Shown: piece by piece, positions 35,411 to 44,881 of the stretch | Layout of the letters: every line of letters begins with the position of its first letter | How positions within the stretch are numbered: position 1 is the stretch's first letter | NCBI GenBank assembly: GCA_963824885.1 | Contig: CAWGQN010000001.1 | Span: 186,001 to 250,000, forward strand | Source: CAWGQN01 sp963824885 | GTDB taxonomy: Bacteria > Actinomycetota > Actinomycetes > Actinomycetales > Microbacteriaceae | Reading direction: 5' to 3' | Length of the DNA: 64,000 nucleotides | Notes under the pieces: generated by a model | Told to the model about the DNA's origin: nothing | What the model saw: only the letters and a program-made list of their open reading frames with translations | The model's database searches: none | Made by a program: the position numbers and the translations under genes

Positions 35411-36521
35411 TTACGAGGTGTGGGTGCGTTTTCTCCACCGAATTCCGGCCGCAATAAAGCCGTCAATATCACCGTCGAAAACCTGTGTCGGGTTATTGAC
35501 CTCGAAGTCGGTGCGAAGGTCTTTCACCATTTGGTAGGGCGCGAGGACGTAGCTTCGCATTTGGTCCCCCCAACTGGCCGTGATTGTGCCGACGAGTTCT
35601 TTCTTTTTCGCGTTGTCACTCTCGCGTTTCACGAGCACGAGGCGCGATTGGAGCACGCGCATCGCCGCGGCGCGATTTTGGATTTGGCTCTTCTCGTTTT
35701 GACAACTCACGACAATTCCCGTCGGAAGGTGGGTAATGCGAACCGCAGAATCGGTCGTATTGACGGATTGGCCGCCGGGACCCGACGAGCGAAATACGTC
35801 GACTCGAATATCGCGCTCGGCGATATCAATTGACTCCGTCGGCTCAATGAGCGGAACGACCTCGACCGCGGCAAACGACGTTTGTCGTTTGCCGGCCGAG
35901 TTAAACGGGCTCATGCGCACGAGCCGGTGCGTTCCGGCCTCAACTGAGAGGGTTCCGAACGCAAAGGGAGCGTCGACCTCGAACGTCGCCGACTTCAATT
36001 CCCGCCTCCTCGGCGAAGCTAATGTCGAGGACGTGCGTGGGAAATGCGCGGCGTTCTGCCCACCGCACGTACATGCGCAACAGCATTTCTGCGAAATCTG
36101 CCGCGTCGACCCCTCCCGCCCCCGCGCGAATCGTCACGACCGCGGACCGCTCGTCGTATTCTCCGTTGAGGAGCGTGTGAACCTCAAGTTCGCCAATAAT
36201 GGCTGTCAAACTCGCGAGTTCGAGTTCGGCCTCGAGGCCCGCTTCGTCGTCGGCTTCGTCGGCGGCCAATCCGACGAGAACGTCGAGATCGTCGAGCCGC
36301 TCCTTGACGCCCGTCAACCGGGCCAATTCCGATTGTCGGTGGCTCAAGACGCTCGTGACGCGTTGCGCGGTCCTCGGGTCATCCCACAGGTCGGGAGCGA
36401 GCGCGTCGCGATTCAAGCACTCGATTTCTTCGCGTAACCGGTCGACGCCAATGACCGAACAAATATCGGTAAACGTCGAGCGAAGTGCGGCGCTGTGCTC
36501 GGGAAGCTGGGGGTCTACCAT
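35411..36521 (-). CDS. prfB: Peptide chain release factor 2, with apparent internal frameshift
   Basis: Recognises UGA and UAA and releases the peptide. The first frame from ATG 36521 holds the N-terminal part and TIRAGAGGVDAADFAEM; it reads SFAEEAGI and then would leave the family. Skipping one G at 35996 restores KSATFEVDAPFAFGTLSVE, and SSGPGGQSVNTTDSAVRI (GGQ) follows. This is not the usual programmed site (no CTTTGA, no stop codon, wrong place), so a sequencing or assembly error in an essential gene is the likeliest cause. Confidence 0.88.
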
Positions 36522-36613
36522 CGTGAGGCAAGACTACCCGAGAGCGAAAATTCGGCGTGTGGTCGCCGCGAGCGCACTCGGCGGGCCTCGACTCGTACAC
36601 TGGAATCGCCGTC

Positions 36614-36695
36614 GCGGGAGTGGTGGAATTGGTAGACACGCAGGATTTAGGTTCCTGTGCTCTCGAGCGTAGGGGTTCAAGTCCCCTCTCCCGCA
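36614..36695 (+). tRNA. tRNA-Leu (TAG)
   Basis: 82 bases, type II: GCGGGAG pairs with CTCCCGC, anticodon stem-loop CAGGATTTAGGTTCCTG gives TAG, a long variable arm and T arm GGGGTTCAAGTCCCC. CCA is not encoded. Confidence 0.95.
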
Positions 36696-36782
36696 CCGTG
36701 AGAGACCGGTGTTCCCAGCCGATCACCGGCGACAATCAGTAGACTGCGCAAAGCAGTCCGCCGCCATGATTGAGAGAAAACT

Positions 36783-37490
36783 GTGACGCACTCGGCCCTG
36801 ATTCCGTGGCTCGACGCCAATATCTGGATTGGAGGCGTTTTTGGTCCGGCCGCGTTGCTCATAGTGTGCGGAATCATCTTTTCTGAAACGGGTCTCTTGG
36901 TCGGGTTTTTGTTGCCGGGCGACACCCTGTTGTTTTTCACCGGGATTCTCACCGTGAGCGACAAGTTCGGGGTCAACATTGTGTGGGTGTGCCTTGCCAT
37001 TAGCCTTGCCGCGTTCCTCGGTGGCGAAGTGGGGTATCTTATTGGCCACAAGCTCGGTCCGCGCGTGTTTGAACGCAAAGAATCCGGCCTCTTCAGCATG
37101 GAAAACGTTCGGCGAACAAACGGGTTCTTTGATCGTTTTGGCCCGCTCGCGGTCATTATTGCGCGATTCGTTCCCATCGTTCGCACCTTCACTCCCGTCG
37201 CCGCGGGCGTCGGGCACATGAGCTACAAAAAGTACTCGCTCTACAACCTCGTTGGCGCTCTTCTGTGGGGGGGTGGGCTCACACTCGCGGGCTTCGTGCT
37301 CGGGCAAATCCCGCCGGTTCGCGATTTTGCCGAGTCGTACCTCGATCTCGTGCTGCTCGCAGCGGTCGTCGTCACGCTCGTTCCGACGGTGTGGCACTAC
37401 ATTCGAGCCAAGCGCAAAACGAGCGCGGCTCGCGGCGCGGCTGCGCGCACCGACCGCAAGAATGTCGACCGCAAACCCTCAAATACATAG
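36783..37490 (+). CDS. DedA-family membrane protein
   Basis: 235 residues. The SNARE-associated motif region FSETGLLVGFLLPGDTLLFF and the conserved FGPLAVIIARFVPIVRTFTP are family hallmarks. DedA proteins act in undecaprenyl-phosphate or lipid recycling and membrane potential. GTG 36783 has GAGAG upstream. The C-terminal tail is basic. Confidence 0.92.
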   Translation: MTHSALIPWLDANIWIGGVFGPAALLIVCGIIFSETGLLVGFLLPGDTLLFFTGILTVSDKFGVNIVWVCLAISLAAFLGGEVGYLIGHKLGPRVFERKESGLFSMENVRRTNGFFDRFGPLAVIIARFVPIVRTFTPVAAGVGHMSYKKYSLYNLVGALLWGGGLTLAGFVLGQIPPVRDFAESYLDLVLLAAVVVTLVPTVWHYIRAKRKTSAARGAAARTDRKNVDRKPSNT

Positions 37491-37516
37491 CGGGCGACGA
37501 CAGAATCCCGCGGTGA

Positions 37517-38446
37517 TCACGCGTGTCGTTGCTCTTCTTCCGCGGCGTGCGCGGCCGATTCGAGTTGAAATGTGGAGTGGTCCACGTCAAAGTGATTGCT
37601 CAAGCACACGGTGAGATTGTGCAAGAGGGCGTCGGCCCCCGACTCGGCAAACACGTCGTCCTCGACGACAACGTGAGCGGAAAAAACGTGTGCGCCCGAC
37701 GTGATCGCCCACACGTGAACGTCGTGAACGTCGTGAACGCCCGCCGTCGCAAGAATATGAGAACGAATTGTCGCAACGCTCGTATTGACCGGAACCGATT
37801 CGCTCAACACGCGCACGACATCTTTCAATAGCGAGATCGCTCTCGGCACAATCATGATTGCGATGAGCAACGACGCGATTGCGTCGGCCTTGTCGAAACC
37901 GGTCGTCATGATCACGATTGCGGCACCCGCGACCGCGAGAGATCCGAGCACATCGCCAAGAATTTCGACGTACGCGCCGCGGATATTAATCGACGTCGCG
38001 GCGCCCGCGCGGAGCACGAGCATTCCGGCGACGTTCGCGACGATTCCGAAGCTCGCGACCGCGAGCATGACCCCGCTGTGCACGTCGGGTGCGTGCGGGG
38101 TCGCGAGCCGCGCAACGCCCTCGACGCCCACGGCAATCGCAACGCCCGAGACAATGAGCCCGTTGATGAGCGCGCCAAAAACCTCCGCGCGCGCAAAACC
38201 ATAGGTTTGTCGATCCGTCGCGGGCCGAGCCGCAACAATGAGAGCAATGAGAGCGACAATGAGTCCCGCACAATCGGAAAACACGTGACCCGCGTCGGCA
38301 AAAAGGGCGAGAGACCCCGAATAGACGGCACCGGCAAGCTCAACGGTCATGACCGTGGCGACGAGAGTAATCGCGACGTAGAGCCGCCGTCGATTACTCC
38401 CCCAGCCACCGTGAACTGGCGCGTGTTCCGCTCGAGACTCCGTCAC
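37517..38446 (-). CDS. CDF cation efflux protein (CzcD-like)
   Basis: 309 residues, six helices. LFADAGHVFSD and HxxxD-type residues in the transport site (AYVEILGDVLGSL) fit Zn/Co exporters, and a C-terminal cytosolic domain (HDVHDVHVWAITSG) follows. It lies 10 bases after rdgB, in the murI-rph-rdgB operon. The exported metal cannot be set. Confidence 0.92.
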   Translation of the reverse strand: MTESRAEHAPVHGGWGSNRRRLYVAITLVATVMTVELAGAVYSGSLALFADAGHVFSDCAGLIVALIALIVAARPATDRQTYGFARAEVFGALINGLIVSGVAIAVGVEGVARLATPHAPDVHSGVMLAVASFGIVANVAGMLVLRAGAATSINIRGAYVEILGDVLGSLAVAGAAIVIMTTGFDKADAIASLLIAIMIVPRAISLLKDVVRVLSESVPVNTSVATIRSHILATAGVHDVHDVHVWAITSGAHVFSAHVVVEDDVFAESGADALLHNLTVCLSNHFDVDHSTFQLESAAHAAEEEQRHA

Positions 38447-38456
38447 ATTTTCCAGC

Positions 38457-39158
38457 CTAAGCGCTCTCCCCCATCACGCCGCGATCAGGGGTTTCGTGGG
38501 GAATTTCCCGCATGTCAGTCGCGTGCCCGACGAGCCGAGCAAGCACCGCGCGCAGTTTTCGCACCGCGGTTGCTCGATGACCGAGAGCGTCTTTGCGCTC
38601 GGCGGGCAATTGAGCAGCCGTGACGGTCATTCCGTGAGGGACAAATATTGGGTCGTAACCAAAGCCGTTGTCTCCGCTGCGCTCGCTTGCAATCGTGCCT
38701 CTCCAGCTCGCCTCAACGACGGTCTCGCGATCAATCCCGTGAGGCCGCTCGCCCGGAACAACGAGAGCAATCGCGCACTCAAACGTCGCACCGCGCTGCT
38801 CCGCGCGAACGGCGCGCAATTGATCGAGCACGAGGGCGACGTTCGCGTCGGAGTCACCGTGGTCCCCCGCCCATCGGGCCGACCGTACTCCCGGCGCGCC
38901 GCCGAGAGCGTCAATGCCCAGGCCCGAATCATCCGCGAGCGCGACGCGCCGCGTGTGTGCCGCCGCGGCACGCGCTTTAATCAGGGCGTTGTGCGCAAAC
39001 GTGACTCCGTCTTCGAGTGGCTCGGGCCCGTGATAGTCCGTGACGACGAGTGACGGAAAGTCGCGTCGAAGGAGCCGCCGATACTCGTCGACCTTGTGAC
39101 GATTGTGCGTCGCGAGCACAATGCGCGAGTCGTGGGCGCCGCCGCCGCTCGACGTCAT
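38457..39158 (-). CDS. rdgB: Non-canonical purine NTP pyrophosphatase RdgB/HAM1
   Basis: 233 residues. LATHNRHKVDEYRRLL, ALADDSGLGIDALGGAPGV and SGDNGFGYDPIFVP are the family motifs. It removes ITP/XTP from the nucleotide pool. ATG 39158 overlaps the rph stop by 4 bases. Confidence 0.95.
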   Translation of the reverse strand: MTSSGGGAHDSRIVLATHNRHKVDEYRRLLRRDFPSLVVTDYHGPEPLEDGVTFAHNALIKARAAAAHTRRVALADDSGLGIDALGGAPGVRSARWAGDHGDSDANVALVLDQLRAVRAEQRGATFECAIALVVPGERPHGIDRETVVEASWRGTIASERSGDNGFGYDPIFVPHGMTVTAAQLPAERKDALGHRATAVRKLRAVLARLVGHATDMREIPHETPDRGVMGESA

Positions 39159-39889
39159 TCTTTCGACGCGAACGCGTTCGCTTGCTCGCGCGCGAGAGTG
39201 TGATTTCCCGCGAGCGCGAGGTCAAGAAGCGAATCGAGTTCGCGACGGTCAAACGGAGCCTCTTCGGCGGTTCCTTGCACCTCGACGAAGAGGCCCCGGC
39301 CCGTTACGACGACGTTCATGTCGGTTTCGGCCCGCACGTCTTCGACGTACGCGAGGTCAAGAAGCGGCGTACCGTCAACAATTCCAACCGACACCGCCGA
39401 GACGCTGTCCTGCAGAGGTTGCGCGTTGCGCGCAATGAGCCGGTTGTCTCGCCCCCACTCAATGGCATCCGCGAGCGCGACGTACGCTCCCGTTATTGCC
39501 GCGGTTCGCGTTCCTCCGTCGGCTTGCAACACATCGCAATCGAGCATGACGGTGTTTTCGCCCACGGCCTTTAAATCAACGACGGCCCGCAAGCTGCGAC
39601 CAATGAGTCGCGAGATTTCGTGCGTGCGACCGGCCATTCGGCCCTTGACCGCTTCGCGATCCATGCGCTCGTTCGTTGAACGCGGGAGCATCGCATACTC
39701 CGACGTGATCCACCCCTTGCCCTGACCCGCGAGCCATCGGGGCACGCCGCTCGTGAGCGACGCGGTGCACAGCACTCGAGTCCCGCCACACGAAATGAGA
39801 GTCGACCCTTCGGCTTGAGTGCTCCATCCTCGTTCAATTGTGACCGGGCGCAATTCATCGGCTTGACGACCGTCAACGCGTGAACTCAT
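39155..39889 (-). CDS. rph: Ribonuclease PH
   Basis: 244 residues, phosphorolytic tRNA 3' trimming. GSTLISCGGTRVLCTASL, the NERMDREAVKGRMAGRTHEI region and DVLQADGGTRTAAITGAYVA are characteristic. ATGA overlaps with both neighbours (murI upstream and rdgB downstream) make a coupled operon. Confidence 0.96.
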   Translation of the reverse strand: MSSRVDGRQADELRPVTIERGWSTQAEGSTLISCGGTRVLCTASLTSGVPRWLAGQGKGWITSEYAMLPRSTNERMDREAVKGRMAGRTHEISRLIGRSLRAVVDLKAVGENTVMLDCDVLQADGGTRTAAITGAYVALADAIEWGRDNRLIARNAQPLQDSVSAVSVGIVDGTPLLDLAYVEDVRAETDMNVVVTGRGLFVEVQGTAEEAPFDRRELDSLLDLALAGNHTLAREQANAFASKE

Positions 39890-40728
39890 TGATTCTCCAT
39901 TTCTTTGAGGGGAATTGCGCCCGATTCGGCGCGTTCGACGCTCACAATCTCGGGTCCTAAGAACCGCCTCGCGAGCGTCAGAAAGTCATCGGGCCGATCT
40001 CCCGTGGCTTCAAAACGGTACGTTGGGGCGCCACCCGATTGCCGAGTGAGACCGCGCGTGACGAGGACTCGGTAGACGTCGTACGCGGTTTCTTCCGCGC
40101 TCGAGACGAGCGTCACCGTCGGGCCCACGACGTACTGAATTGCGGCGGCCATGAGCGGGTAGTGTGTGCACCCCAAAACGAGCGTGTCAATGTGTGCGCT
40201 CGTGAGCGGAGCGAGATACTCGCGAGCGAGCTCTAAAATTTCATTCCCCGACGTGTGTCCCGCCTCAACGAGGTCAACGAAGCGCGGACACGCTTGAACC
40301 ACGACGTCAATCTCGGGATCCGCGACAAATGCGTCTTGATACGCTCGAGAGCGAATCGTACCGGTCGTTCCAATCACGCCAATGCGCTTGTTTTGCGTGT
40401 GCCGAACGGCCGAGCGAACGGCCGGCTGAATAACCTCGAGGACCGGAATTCCGTGCCCCTCGGTAAACCGCTCGCGCGCATCGCGAAACATTGCGGCCGA
40501 CGCGGTATTGCACGCAATAACGAGCAGTTTGACTCCCCTCGCGACGAGGTCGTCCATAACGTCGAGGGCGTAGCGCCGCACCGTCGCGAGCGGCAGCGGA
40601 CCGTACGGCGAGTGCGCGGTGTCCCCGACGTAGATGATTGACTCGGCGGGAAGTTGGTCGATGATTGATCGAGTGACCGTGAGGCCTCCGACTCCCGAAT
40701 CGAATATTCCAATTGGTGCGTCGGTCAC
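39886..40728 (-). CDS. murI: Glutamate racemase
   Basis: 280 residues supplying D-glutamate for peptidoglycan. FDSGVGGLTV, the first cysteine in VIACNTASA, and the second in LVLGCTHYPL are present. It starts at GTG 40728 and is the first gene of the murI-rph-rdgB-CDF operon. Confidence 0.96.
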   Translation of the reverse strand: MTDAPIGIFDSGVGGLTVTRSIIDQLPAESIIYVGDTAHSPYGPLPLATVRRYALDVMDDLVARGVKLLVIACNTASAAMFRDARERFTEGHGIPVLEVIQPAVRSAVRHTQNKRIGVIGTTGTIRSRAYQDAFVADPEIDVVVQACPRFVDLVEAGHTSGNEILELAREYLAPLTSAHIDTLVLGCTHYPLMAAAIQYVVGPTVTLVSSAEETAYDVYRVLVTRGLTRQSGGAPTYRFEATGDRPDDFLTLARRFLGPEIVSVERAESGAIPLKEMENQ

Positions 40729-40795
40729 ACGAGCGAGTCTATCGCGAGGTGCGCACGCGACAGCGTCGCCGCACGCGCGGAGGGTTTCGTTTCGG

Positions 40796-41086
40796 CTAGT
40801 GCCTCATGGAATCATAGATTTTCTTACACTCTGGACACACCGGAAATTTCTCGGGATCGCGGCTCGGAACCCACCGCTTTCCGCACAGCGCCAAGACGGG
40901 TGTGCCCGCGAGAGCCGACTCCATAATCGTGTTCTTCTTGACGTAGTGCGCAAAGCGCTCGTGGTCACCGGGTTCGACGTGCTCGCGCTCGAGCAATTGG
41001 TCGGGGTCGCGATCAAGCGTCGCGGTCCCGCCGCCTCGCTCGGGATCGGTCTCAACGGCGAATTGCCTCGCGAAAGGGTGCATCAC
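40796..41086 (-). CDS. DUF3039-like protein
   Basis: 96 residues from GTG 41086 or ATG 41083 (GAGG upstream). The end LCGKRWVPSRDPEKFPVCPE with CKKIYDSM forms a short zinc-ribbon-like cysteine set (C-x17-C-x2-C). This matches the small actinobacterial DUF3039 type; no function is known. Confidence 0.8.
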   Translation of the reverse strand: MMHPFARQFAVETDPERGGGTATLDRDPDQLLEREHVEPGDHERFAHYVKKNTIMESALAGTPVLALCGKRWVPSRDPEKFPVCPECKKIYDSMRH

Positions 41087-41132
41087 CTCATTCTACGCCG
41101 AATCGCGACCGCGCGACCTGATCGAGAGCTGC

Positions 41133-42704
41133 CTAGTGTTGAGCCGCAAATTCGAGCATTTCGGGACCGCGATGATCAAACGCGAGTGACCCGACCGCGA
41201 AACCCGTGACAAACACAGCTGCGCCCCCGATCCACCCCGCGGCAAGGGCCGCCCAAAACCACAGTGGATCACCCACATATCCGAGAATCGCGAACCCGAT
41301 GGGCGGAATCGACAACACGATGGACGCGCACAACGAGACCGCTTGCACCGCGGTTGCGGTGCCATCGAGCGATTGCGGTTGTTGAAAAGGACTGTCTCCG
41401 GGCTTGACTGCGGGATACGGATAACGCGCGGACGCGACGAGCGAGACGCCGAGACCGCACAACAGAATGCTCGACGCGACCCCGATGATTCCCGGCAGAC
41501 TCACAAAGTCGCGCGAGACGATCGCGCTCACGACCGAACCAATGACCACGAGTGGCACCCCGAGAATCAACACGGGAATCGTTCGGCCCCACCGATCAGC
41601 GCGGCCGCTTACGCCCGACGCGACGTGAAGCCACACCGCGGTGCCGTCAAACGCCACGTCATTGTGAATCGTCCACCCCAAAAAGACACACATAACGGGA
41701 ACAAAAAGCGCGGCGACGAAAGCGTCGGGAACCCCCACGAGCGAGAGTGGCACGAGAACAATGATCGGCACGATAGGAATCATGATGAGCGAGACGATGT
41801 ACCGCGGATCTCGCGTCCAATACGTCATGCTGCGCGCGGCAATGACGCCCGCGGGCGTTCCCGCGAAGACCGAAAACCACCCGAGGCTTCTGTAGGTCTT
41901 CGCGGTCGAGTGACCGCGCGGCACCGTGAGCAGGAGGCGAACCACGTGACGCCACACGACAAGCAATAGCGCCACACACGCGAGAGCAATGAGCAGTTTC
42001 ACGGTCGCCCCGACGCCGTCACCGACCGCCGCGTCGCCCGGGACCGACCACGCCGCGCCGAGCGGAGTCCAGCTCAAGACACGCGCCAACTCGACGAGCG
42101 CGTCGGGTTCGTTCGTGTTCCACTGCGACGTGACCACAATCGCGGTCACGGGCGTGAGCGACAAGAAGATCGCAATTCCAACGACGTCGACACCGTCGCG
42201 CACACGCCGATTGGAAAAAAAATACGCCGCGGCCGAGGTCGCAATTCGGGAGCCCACGACAATGGTCGCGACCCCGATGACCGCGCACGGCACCGCGAGA
42301 ACAAAGGACCACGCGTCGCGCGTCCACACTCCAATTGCGAACGCCGCGATAATCGCGAGAACAATCGACGGCAGCCCAATAAACGCCGCCGCCAAGAGCC
42401 CGCGCGCGAGACGATTCGACGGAATTCCGAGGGAAGCAAACATTCGGGGATCAAGCGCGTCGTCGGTGCCGAACACGAGCGAGAGAACGACGAAACCGAT
42501 CGTGAGGGCGCTCGCGAAACACACGATTGCGTCGCGTGCCGTATCGGCCGAGACCGATTCGAGCGCGGAGAATCCGATTGCCGCGAGTGCGACGACGCTT
42601 GCGCCCCCCGCGAGGCCCACAATCGCTCCCGCACGACGGCCCGAATTGCGCGAGAACGCGGTGACGAGGATTCGAGATTTCAGTCCGAGAAACTGTGTAA
42701 CCAT
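41133..42704 (-). CDS. ABC transporter permease
   Basis: 523 residues with many hydrophobic spans throughout and no catalytic motif. Its ATG lies inside the end of the preceding ATPase gene (25-base overlap), so the pair makes one export-type transporter. The family is not identified; the substrate is unknown. Confidence 0.8.
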   Translation of the reverse strand: MVTQFLGLKSRILVTAFSRNSGRRAGAIVGLAGGASVVALAAIGFSALESVSADTARDAIVCFASALTIGFVVLSLVFGTDDALDPRMFASLGIPSNRLARGLLAAAFIGLPSIVLAIIAAFAIGVWTRDAWSFVLAVPCAVIGVATIVVGSRIATSAAAYFFSNRRVRDGVDVVGIAIFLSLTPVTAIVVTSQWNTNEPDALVELARVLSWTPLGAAWSVPGDAAVGDGVGATVKLLIALACVALLLVVWRHVVRLLLTVPRGHSTAKTYRSLGWFSVFAGTPAGVIAARSMTYWTRDPRYIVSLIMIPIVPIIVLVPLSLVGVPDAFVAALFVPVMCVFLGWTIHNDVAFDGTAVWLHVASGVSGRADRWGRTIPVLILGVPLVVIGSVVSAIVSRDFVSLPGIIGVASSILLCGLGVSLVASARYPYPAVKPGDSPFQQPQSLDGTATAVQAVSLCASIVLSIPPIGFAILGYVGDPLWFWAALAAGWIGGAAVFVTGFAVGSLAFDHRGPEMLEFAAQH

Positions 42705-43897
42705 TCCATGCCTTCCGCGCTTTTGCGCCCCCCCGCGAGTCCGACAAAGCGCTCGTCGAGCGTGTCGTCGCCCCGCACGTCGTCGACCGTTCCGGCGACG
42801 AGCACGCTTCCGTTCACGAGAATCGCGACGCTATCGCACACGCGCTGAATGAGGTCCATTCCGTGACTCGAGAGGACGACCGTTCCGCCTCCGCGAGCGT
42901 ATTTCTTTAAAATGTCAATGACGTTCGCGGCCGAAACCGGATCAACCGATTCAAAAGGCTCGTCGAGAACGAGCAATCGCGGCGAATGAATCATCGCGCT
43001 CGCGAGAGCGATTTTCTTGACCATTCCCGCCGAGTAGTCGGCGACGGTCCGCTCGAGCGCATCGTCAATGCCAAAAGCGGCGGCCAATTCTGCTGATCGC
43101 TCGGTCACGACGCGAGCGTCGAGCCCGCGCAGCACACCGCAGTAATAGAGCAACTGGCGCCCCGTGAGTCGGTCGAACAGCCGAAGCCGATCAGGCAAGA
43201 CCCCAATCATGCGCTTTGCGACGTGTGATTGACTCCACACGTCAATTCCGTTGACCGCGACCGAACCCGAATCGGGCCTCAGCAAGCCCGTGACCATTGA
43301 GAGAATGCTCGTCTTTCCAGCCCCGTTGGGGCCGACAATGCCCGCGATTGTTCCCGCTGACACGGTCATATCAATCGCGTTGACCGCGACCGTGTCGCCA
43401 AACTTCTTGACGAGTCGACTCACGCTCAACGCGACCGCCCCCGAGCCGTGCTCGGTCGGTTTGTGCTCGCCCGATTCGCGCTCGGTCGGTTTGTCTTCTG
43501 CCGAATCACGCTCAGCCGACTCGCGCTCTACTGAATCACGCTCAGCCGACTCGCGTTCTGCCGAATCATGCTCAGTCGATTCGCGTTCTGCCGAATCGCG
43601 CTCTACCGAATCATGCTCGACCGAATCATGCTCGGCCGACTCGCGCTCGACCGATTCGCCCTGTGCGACATCGAGTTTGGCCCGTTTGTGCTCCGCCGAA
43701 TCATGTTGTCCGGGTTCGCTCTCCGCCGACGTGCTCTCGACCGACGTGCGCTCGACGGAGTCGTGCCCCACCGAGTCGGTCCCCGCCGAATCGTGTTCGT
43801 GCGAACCGTCCAAATCGTGCGCGGAGCTCGCGTCACCGGGCTCGCCCGCGCCGAGCGAGTCGGGATCGTTTGTTGGCTCGGGTTCACCAAAACTCAT
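42680..43897 (-). CDS. ABC transporter ATP-binding protein with N-terminal pentad-repeat tail
   Basis: 405 residues. The last ~250 form a standard export-type ATPase: Walker A GPNGAGKTS, an unusual signature YSAGMVKK (in place of LSGGQ), Walker B RLLVLDEPFESVD and SSHGMD. The first ~155 residues are low-complexity, mainly five-residue units of the form xSxE(R/H). No signal peptide is present, so the tail is probably cytosolic. It is encoded by tandem 15-base repeats and has very unusual composition. Confidence 0.85.
   Translation of the reverse strand: MSFGEPEPTNDPDSLGAGEPGDASSAHDLDGSHEHDSAGTDSVGHDSVERTSVESTSAESEPGQHDSAEHKRAKLDVAQGESVERESAEHDSVEHDSVERDSAERESTEHDSAERESAERDSVERESAERDSAEDKPTERESGEHKPTEHGSGAVALSVSRLVKKFGDTVAVNAIDMTVSAGTIAGIVGPNGAGKTSILSMVTGLLRPDSGSVAVNGIDVWSQSHVAKRMIGVLPDRLRLFDRLTGRQLLYYCGVLRGLDARVVTERSAELAAAFGIDDALERTVADYSAGMVKKIALASAMIHSPRLLVLDEPFESVDPVSAANVIDILKKYARGGGTVVLSSHGMDLIQRVCDSVAILVNGSVLVAGTVDDVRGDDTLDERFVGLAGGRKSAEGMEWLHSFSD
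43447..43762 (-). repeat. Tandem 15-base repeats in the ABC ATPase gene
   Basis: About twenty in-frame 15-base units encode variants of DSVER, ESAER, DSAEH and similar. Variation between units indicates old or actively diverging repeats; copy number could change by slippage without a frameshift. Confidence 0.8.
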
Positions 43898-44061
43898 CGT
43901 GCCAGCCTACCAAGCACTCACTGAGCGAAAAGCGGCGACAAACGGACCGCACGCGCACGTGGCGTCAACAGGGTGTCACATTATTTTGTTACCAACGGGG
44001 GAACCAATTTCGCGGGGGTGAGACGACGGGGTGTCGCGAAGGTTTTCTAAGGTTTTTGGTT

Positions 44062-44373
44062 ATGGCAGCTTATGATTCGGTGACCCCCACTCTCTCCCTC
44101 CCACCGCGGCCCGCGTACACCGTGCCGTGGCACGTCGATCGGTCGCACGCACCCCGATATCGACTCCTCAATACGAGCGACGAAGACCTCAGCGGTGTCT
44201 CGTTTCTCGTGCACGGCTTTGCTCTCGTGCCCGCGTACGCGCCGCGCAACGTTCTCGCGGGGCAATCGATTGACATTGCGCTTCGAGGGCGTGACCTCGA
44301 GCGCAACACCGTCATGATCGTCCGGTGGTTTCGACCGAGCCGCGACGAGTACTTGTGGCGCGTCAGTTTTTAA
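44062..44373 (+). CDS. Hypothetical 103-residue protein
   Basis: Starts at ATG 44062 with AAGG about 9 bases upstream. No signal peptide. It has a compact beta-rich look (PRYRLLNTSDEDLSGVSFLV, then RNTVMIVRWFRPSRDEYLW), with conserved-looking Trp/Arg at the end. No family recognised. Its stop overlaps the convergent XRE gene stop by 11 bases, and the two may be functionally linked. Confidence 0.6.
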   Translation: MAAYDSVTPTLSLPPRPAYTVPWHVDRSHAPRYRLLNTSDEDLSGVSFLVHGFALVPAYAPRNVLAGQSIDIALRGRDLERNTVMIVRWFRPSRDEYLWRVSF

Positions 44374-44692
44374 CCGGGCGCGTTGTGACCGCGCGGGTTC
44401 GCTTGTCGCGCTCGCGAACGAAATCGGCCGCGGTGTACCGGGGAATTTTCTCGGGCAAGTCGACCACACCGATTCCGGTCACGAGCGATCCCGGGTCGAC
44501 GCCGAGCACTCCAGAAATGCGCACGATTGTTTCGAGAGTCGGATTCGATTGGCCGCGTTCGATTTTCCCGACGTTCGTGAAGTGCATTCCGACGAGGTGC
44601 GCGAGTTCTTCTTGGTTGACACCGAGTCGTTGGCGCTCGGCACGAACGCGAAGACCAAGTTTGCGGGCGGCAGATGACTGCGGAGTACTCAT
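44363..44692 (-). CDS. XRE-family transcriptional regulator
   Basis: 109 residues. The HTH is LGLRVRAERQRLGVNQEELA with HLVGMHFTNVGKIERGQSNP, like SinR/Xre-type repressors. The C-terminal 40 residues are unrecognised. Its ATG lies inside a 24-bp palindrome, so it probably represses itself. Confidence 0.85.
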   Translation of the reverse strand: MSTPQSSAARKLGLRVRAERQRLGVNQEELAHLVGMHFTNVGKIERGQSNPTLETIVRISGVLGVDPGSLVTGIGVVDLPEKIPRYTAADFVRERDKRTRAVTTRPVKN

Positions 44693-44707
44693 ACGTACAT
44701 GAGTACT
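44684..44707 (-). promoter_or_regulatory. 24-bp palindromic operator over the XRE start codon
   Basis: Arms AGTACTCAT and ATGAGTACT (perfect complements) flank ACGTAC. The XRE ATG at 44692-44690 is within the left arm. Binding here would block transcription or translation initiation. Confidence 0.7.
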
Positions 44708-44798
44708 TGGCTAGCACACACGCTGCCAGAGTGTAAAGAATGCAGGTATTTGATCCTTAGGTTTGTAAGGCCTCCATCCTACCAGTTGCGTCGCGAAA

Positions 44799-44839
44799 AC
44801 AATCGCTCGCGCAGCCCCGGAGGGTGCGCGAGCGATTGT
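44799..44839 (-). terminator. Rho-independent terminator after htrA
   Basis: A perfect 15-bp stem (arms 44799-44813 and 44825-44839, ACAATCGCTCGCGCA-type) with an 11-base loop, followed on the minus strand by TTTT. It starts 43 bases after the htrA stop. Confidence 0.9.
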
Positions 44840-44881
44840 CGCAGCCACGGCGTTGCGGGGGTGAACCGATTCCGCCGAGGA

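Noticed and set aside
35990..36002. Programmed +1 frameshift of prfB
   Set aside because: The known site (CTTTGA near codon 25 with an upstream ribosome-like site) is absent, there is no stop codon at the shift, and the position is past the middle of the gene.
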